A DNA stretch of 64,000 nucleotides from Limnomonas spitsbergensis (taxonomy: Eukaryota > Chlorophyta > Chlorophyceae > Chlamydomonadales), in NCBI GenBank assembly GCA_037349105.1, contig JAYJMM010000032.1:1454501-1518500 (forward strand). Direction: 5' to 3'. The translations under genes were made by a program, and so were the position numbers. The notes beneath the pieces are model-generated. The model did not search any database and was not told the DNA's origin. It worked only from the letters and a program-made list of their open reading frames with translations. Numbering within the stretch: position 1 is the first letter of the stretch; each line of letters starts with the position of its first letter. Below, one piece after another: positions 58,577 through 64,000 of the stretch.

Positions 58577-58674
58577 GTATGATTGCTACATGTCGCATGT
58601 GATTGGCGAGCTGCCCACCCTGGTACCTGCCCCCCCAGAGACTGCTCCTGAGGCGGGTCCTCCTGGCGACGCAG
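58577..58674 (+). CDS. Unrecognised exon candidate with Pro-rich tail
   Basis: A 98-nt segment lies between an acceptor (AACCCCACAG) and a donor (GACGCAG|GTATGA). It encodes YDCYMSHVIGELPTLVPAPP followed by an acidic Pro/Gly-rich tail. Splice signals are good. No family is recognised. Confidence 0.4.
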
Positions 58675-58679
58675 GTATG

Positions 58680-59640
58680 AACCCAGAAATGTGTGAATAA
58701 AGTGACCAGAAATAGGTATATATTGCTTGGAATTTACAAAGTGGCCACCCGCCCCTAGAACACCTGAGACTCAAGCCCAGGAAACTAGCATGGGTGTGCT
58801 TGTGGCCCTCATCCACAGCTGAGTAAAAACAAACATGACCAGGCAGGTCACACGACCAACAAGCACGCACACGGTCGCAATAAATCATGCGTGAAAAGTT
58901 GAAAGCCTGAAATACGAACTGGTACAGGGGTACCCCATCTTGGCACCCCCCTATGGTGAGCATGCTAGCACCAGGATCCCCCCTCCTGTAGCACTCTGCT
59001 ATAACGTTGAATATGGATAAGAGGGTTGTAGTGTAAAGAGCCCTGCCTCGCTCAGCACTGTCAGTGTCTCCTCAACATATCCTCAAGATACGATACACTG
59101 TCCAATATATTGGTGTACAGCATGTACATCTGTATAGCCTCAGACTCAGTTCCATCCAGGGACGCTACACCTCCCCAAAGTGCATTTTTTTTCCAGCAGC
59201 GAACGTCTCCCCCGCAGCCGGAAATGACAAACAACCCGCAGAACGAAACACAAACTGACAGAAAGCCAGTGAAGGAGATGCCTGGATACTAAGAGATAAA
59301 AGGGCAAAGTGTTCCCCGAAGGCATGACCCCCCACCCGCAAAAACACAACTTGCACCCTAGCTAAATGCGGCCTAAACTGCCCAGAGGCTCTCACAACAA
59401 TTTAAACTTTAAATTTTAAGTGATACAATTACAAAGGGGTCGAGACGGGGCACAGCAACTCAAAGGTTCAAGTGGATTGCAAAACGTATAAGGTTGCCTC
59501 CCGTAGACCAGCTCGTGCAAAAATGCAGAAGTTGAACGTCCTCTTGGTCAGAAGGGATCAGGGGGGCTTGAGATAGTATACCAACTAGGAGACCTATCTC
59601 CTCCTGAGTATTGGGGCCTCTGGCAACAAGAGTCATGGTC
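58680..59640. other. Unique sequence before the terminal array, no gene recognised
   Basis: A+T content is higher than in the surroundings, and short frames lack splice context. It ends at about 59,640, where the 23-bp array begins. Confidence 0.4.
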
Positions 59641-62600
59641 CAGAAGCAGGCTGGGTTTGGGTCCAGAAACAGGCTGGGTTAGGGTCCTGAAACAGGCTGG
59701 GTTAGGGTCCAGAAACAGGCTGGGTTAGGGTCCTGAAACAGGCTGGGTTTGGTTCCAGAAACAGGCTGGGTTAGGGTCCAGAAACAGGCTGGGTTTGGGT
59801 CCAGGAACAGGCTGGGTTAGGGTCCAGAAACAGGCTGGGTTAGGGTCCTGAAACAGGCTGGGTTAGGGTTTAGAAACAGGCTGGGTTAGGGTCCAGAAAC
59901 AGGCTGGGTTAGGGTCCAGAAACAGGCTGGGTTAGGGTTTAGAAACAGGCTGGGGTAGGGTCCAGAAACAGGCTGGGTTAGGGTCCTGAAACAGGCTTGG
60001 TTAGGGTCCAGAAACATGCTGGGTTAGGGTCCTGAAACAGGCTGGGTTTGGGTCCAGAAACAGGCTGGGTTAGGGTCCAGAAACAGGCTGGGTTAGGGTC
60101 CAGAAACATGATGGGTTGGGGGTCCAGAAACAGGCTGGGTTAGGGTCCTGAAACAGGCTGGGTTAGGGTCCAGAAACAGGCTGGGTTAGGGTCCTTAAAC
60201 ATGCTGGGTTAGGGTCCTGAAACAGGCTGGGTTAGGGTCCAGAAACATGCTGGGTTGGGGTCCAGAAACAGGCTGGGTTAGGGTCCAGAAACAGGCTGGG
60301 TTAGGGTCCTGAAACAGGCTGGGTTAGGGTTTAGAAACAGGCTGGGTTAGGGTCCAGAAACAGGCTGGGTTAGGGTCCAGAAACAGGCTGGGTTAGGGTT
60401 TAGAAACAGGCTGGGTTAGGGTCCAGAAACAGGCTGGGTTAGGGTCCTGAAACAGGCTGGGTTAGGGTCCTGAAACATGATGGGTTAGGGTCTTGAAACA
60501 GGCTGGGTTTGGGTCCAGAAACAGGCTGGGTTAGGGTCCAGAAACATGCTGGGTTGGGGTCCATGAACAGGCTGGGTTAGGGTTTAGAAACAGGCTGGGT
60601 TAGGGTCCAGGAACAGGCTGGGTTAGGATCCTGAAACAGGCTGGGTTAGGGTCCAGAAACAGGCTGGGTTAGGGTCCTGAAACAGGCTGGGTTAGGGTCC
60701 AGAAACAGGCTGGGTTAGGGTCCAGAAACAGGCTGGGTTTGGGTCCAGAAACATGCTGGGTTAGGGTCCAGAAACAGGCTAGGTTAGGGTTTAGGAACAG
60801 GCTGGGTTAGGGTCCAGGAACAGGCTGGGTCAGGGTCCAGGAACAGGCTGGGTCAGGGTCCAGGAACAGGCTGGGTTAGGGTCCAGAAACATGCTGGGTT
60901 TGGGTCCAGGAACATGCTGGGTTTGGGTCAAGAAACAGGCTGGGTTAGGGTCCAGAAACAGGCTGGGTTAGGGTCCAGGAACAGGCTGGGTTAGGGTCCT
61001 AAAACAGGCTGGGTTTGGGTCCAGAAACAGGCTGGGTTAGGGTCCTGAAACAGGCTGGGTTAGGGTCCAGAAACATGCTGGGTTAGGGTCCAGAAACAGG
61101 CTGGATTTGGGTCCAGAAACAGGCTGGGTTAGGGTTTAGAAACAGGCTGGGTTTGGGTCCAGAAACAGGCTGAGTTAGGGTCCAGAAACAGGCTGGGTTA
61201 GGGTCCAGAAACAGGCTGGGTTTGGGTCAAAAAACATGCTGGGTTAGGGTCCAGGAACAGGCTGGGTTAGGGTCCAGAAACAGGCTGGGTTAGGGTCCTG
61301 AAACAGGCTGGGCTTGGGTCCAGAAACAGGCTAGATTAGGGTCCAGAAACATGCTGGGTTATGGTCCTGAAACATGCTGGGTTAGGGTCCAGAAACAGGC
61401 TGGGTTAGGGTCCTGAAACAGGCTGGGTTAGGGTCCAGAAACAGGCTGGGTTAGGGTCCATAAACAGGCTGGGTTAGGGTCCAGAAACAGGCTGGGTTAG
61501 GGTCCAGAAACATGCTGGGTTAGGGTCCATAAACAGGCTGGGTTAGATCCATAAACATGCTGGGTTAGGGTCCAGAAACATGCTGGGTTAGGGTCCAGAA
61601 ACAGGCTGGGTTTGGGTCCAGAAACAGGCTGGGTTTGGGTCCAGAAACAGGCTGGGTTTGGGTCCAGAAACAGGCTGGGTTAGGGTCCAGAAACAGGCTG
61701 GGTTAGGGTCCAGAAACAGGCTGGGTTAGGGTCCTGAAACAGGCTGGGTTAGGGTTTAGAAACAGGCTGGGTTAGGGTCCAGAAACAGGCTGGGTTATGG
61801 TCCAGAAACAGGCTGGGTTAGGGTTTAGAAACAGGCTGGGGTAGGGTCCATAAACAGGCTGGGTTAGGGTCCTGAAACAGGCTTGGTTAGGGTCCAGAAA
61901 CATGCTGGGTTAGGGTCCTGAAACAGGCTGGGTTTGGGTCCAGAAACAGGCTGGGTTAGGGTCCAGAAACAGGCTGGGTTAGGGTCCAGAAACATGATGG
62001 GTTGGGGGTCCAGAAACAGGCTGGGTTAGGGTCCTGAAACAGGCTGGGTTAGGGTCCAGAAACAGGCTGGGTTAGGGTCCTTAAACAGGCTGGGTTAGGG
62101 TCCTGAAACAGGCTGGGTTAGGGTCCAGAAACATGCTGGGTTGGGGTCCAGAAACAGGCTGGGTTAGGGTTTAGAAACAGGCTGGGTTGGGGTCCAGAAA
62201 CAGGCTGGGTTAGGGTCCAGAAACAGGCTGGGTTAGGGTTTAGAAACAGGCTGGGGTAGGGTCCAGAAACAGGCTGGGTTAGGGTCCTGAAACAGGCTGG
62301 GTTAGGGTCCTGAAACATGATGGGTTAGGGTCTTGAAACAGGCTGGGTTTGGGTCCAGAAACAGGCTGGGTTAGGGTCCAGAAACATGCTGGGTTGGGGT
62401 CCAGGAACAGGCTGGGTTAGGGTTTAGAAACAGGCTGGGTTAGGGTCCAGGAACAGGCTGGGTTAGAATCCTGAAACAGGCTGGGTTAGGGTCCAGAAAC
62501 AGGCTGGGTTATGGTCCTGAAACAGGCTGGGTTAGGGTCCAGAAACAGGCTGGGTTAGGGTCCAGAAACAGGCTGGGTTTGGGTCCAGAAACAGGCTGGG

Positions 62601-64000
62601 TTAGGGTCCAGAAACAGGCTGGGTTAGGGTTTAGGAACAGGCTGGGTTAGGGTCCAGGAACAGGCTGGGTCAGGGTCCAGGACCAGGCTGGGTCAGGGTC
62701 CAGGAACAGGCTGGGTTAGGGTCCAGAAACATGCTGGGTTTGGGTCCAGGAACATGCTGGGTTAGGGTCCAGAAACAGGCTGGGTTAGGGTCCAGAAACA
62801 GGCTGGGTTAGGGTCCAGGAACAGGCTGGGTTAGGGTCCTAAAACAGGCTGGGTTTGGGTCCAGAAACAGGCTGGGTTAGGGTCCTGAAACAGGCTGGGT
62901 TAGGGTCCAGAAACAGGCTGGGTTAGGGTCCAGAAACAGGCTGGATTTGGGTCCAGAAACAGGCTGGGTTAGGGTTTAGAAACAGGCTGGGTTTGGGTCC
63001 AGAAACAGGCTGGGTTAGTGTCCTGAAACAGGCTGGGTTAGGGTCCAGAAACAGGCTGGGTTAGGGTCCAGAAACAGGCTGGATTTGGGTCCAGAAACAG
63101 GCTGGGTTAGGGTTTAGAAACAGGCTGGGTTTGGGTCCAGAAACAGGCTGGGTTAGGGTCCAGAAACAGGCTGGGTTAGGGTCCAGAAACAGGCTGGGTT
63201 TGGGTCAAAAAACATGCTGGGTTAGGGCCCGGGAACAGGCTGGGTTAGGGTCCAGAAACATGCTGGGTTAGGGTCCTGAAACAGGCTGGGCTTGGGTCCA
63301 GAAACAGGCTAGATTAGGGTCCAGAAACAGGCTGGGTTATGGTCCTGAAACATGCTGGGTTAGGGTCCAGAAACAGGCTGGGTTAGGGTCCTGAAACAGG
63401 CTGGGTTAGGGTCCAGAAACAGGCTGGGTTAGGGTCCATAAACAGGCTGGGTTAGGGTCCAGAAACAGGCTGGGTTAGGGTCCAGAAACATGCTGGGTTA
63501 GGGTCCATAAACAGGCTGGGTTAGATCCATAAACATGCTGGGTTAGGGTCCAGAAACATGCTGGGTTAGGGTCCAGAAACAGGCTGGGTTTGGGTCCAGA
63601 AACAGGCTGGGTTTGGGTCCAGAAACAGGCTGGGTTTGGGTCCAGAAACAGGCTGGGTTAGGGTCCAGAAACAGGCTGGGTTAGGGTCCAGAAACAGGCT
63701 GGGTTAGGGTCCTGAAACAGGCTGGGTTAGGGTTTAGAAACAGGCTGGGTTAGGGTCCAGAAACAGGCTGGGTTATGGTCCAGAAACAGGCTGGGTTAGG
63801 GTTTAGAAACAGGCTGGGGTAGGGTCCATAAACAGGCTGGGTTAGGGTCCTGAAACAGGCTTGGTTAGGGTCCAGAAACATGCTGGGTTAGGGTCCTGAA
63901 ACAGGCTGGGTTTGGGTCCAGAAACAGGCTGGGTTAGGGTCCAGAAACAGGCTGGGTTAGGGTCCAGAAACATGATGGGTTGGGGGTCCAGAAACAGGCT
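59640..64000. repeat. 23-bp satellite array, type 3, with higher-order structure
   Basis: About 190 monomers of 'aacaggctgggttagggtcc' plus 'aga', with variants at fixed places (tttag, ccttaaa, catgatggg, ttgggg, ttatgg). Variant patterns recur at 1,886 and 1,978 bp, that is 82 and 86 monomers. The array continues past the window's right edge. Confidence 0.97.

Noticed and set aside
1..64000. rRNA, tRNA or other structured RNA genes
   Set aside because: None could be recognised by eye; a tRNA and covariance-model scan would be needed to exclude small ones.

Overview
This is a eukaryotic nuclear window, most likely from a green alga (Chlorophyta, volvocalean-like). The main evidence is many short exons bounded by GT-AG introns with consistent reading phases, interstitial plant-type telomere motifs (TTTAGGG and GGGTTAGGG), a plant-type HIR (SPFH family) exon, and very many minisatellites. 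There are no bacterial operons, rRNA or tRNA genes that I can recognise. The species call is inference only.

Left part (1-25 kb). A 1,084-bp satellite array fills about 1-8,364, and a related shorter array lies at about 19,108-21,220. Each unit carries exon-like minus-strand segments. The leftmost copy of the second array (19,108-19,843) looks closest to a parental gene and contains a cystatin-like QxVxG motif. Directly right of each array is a copy of one minus-strand gene with a SAM-like helical domain and membrane segments. The copy at 8.36-10.99 kb has lost its 3' end at a junction with the satellite. The copy at 21.49-25.97 kb keeps the 3' end but has different 5' exons and dispersed repeats in its longest intron. 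Between them lie a lone plus-strand exon of an HIR protein (15.3 kb), broken open frames and small repeats.

Middle part (25-41 kb). The main gene is a minus-strand fusion of a PD-(D/E)XK nuclease-like region and a protein kinase (about 30,631-36,834). Its architecture resembles the nuclease-kinase proteins of the eukaryotic CR (Crinkler-type) effector group. Its last intron holds a hAT transposon remnant with 12-bp inverted ends (31,558-33,140) and other repeat-derived sequence. A dispersed non-coding repeat family recurs at about 10.2, 23.6, 29.5 and 37.4 kb. A few isolated exons lie at 39.7, 40.1 and 41.1 kb.

Right part (41-64 kb). This is almost wholly satellite: a 97-bp G-rich array with a captured terminal exon present twice, a 20-bp/60-bp array, a 49-bp array with a 455-bp block present twice, and three arrays built from a 23-bp telomere-like monomer (55.2-64 kb and beyond). 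The last has higher-order repeats of 82 and 86 monomers. A terminal exon resembling a PB1 domain (45.8 kb) sits between two arrays. The long open frames in these arrays come from the repeat periods and are not genes. Single-copy DNA here is limited to short islands at 45.7-46.0, 49.2-49.5, 52.8-55.1 and 57.6-59.6 kb.
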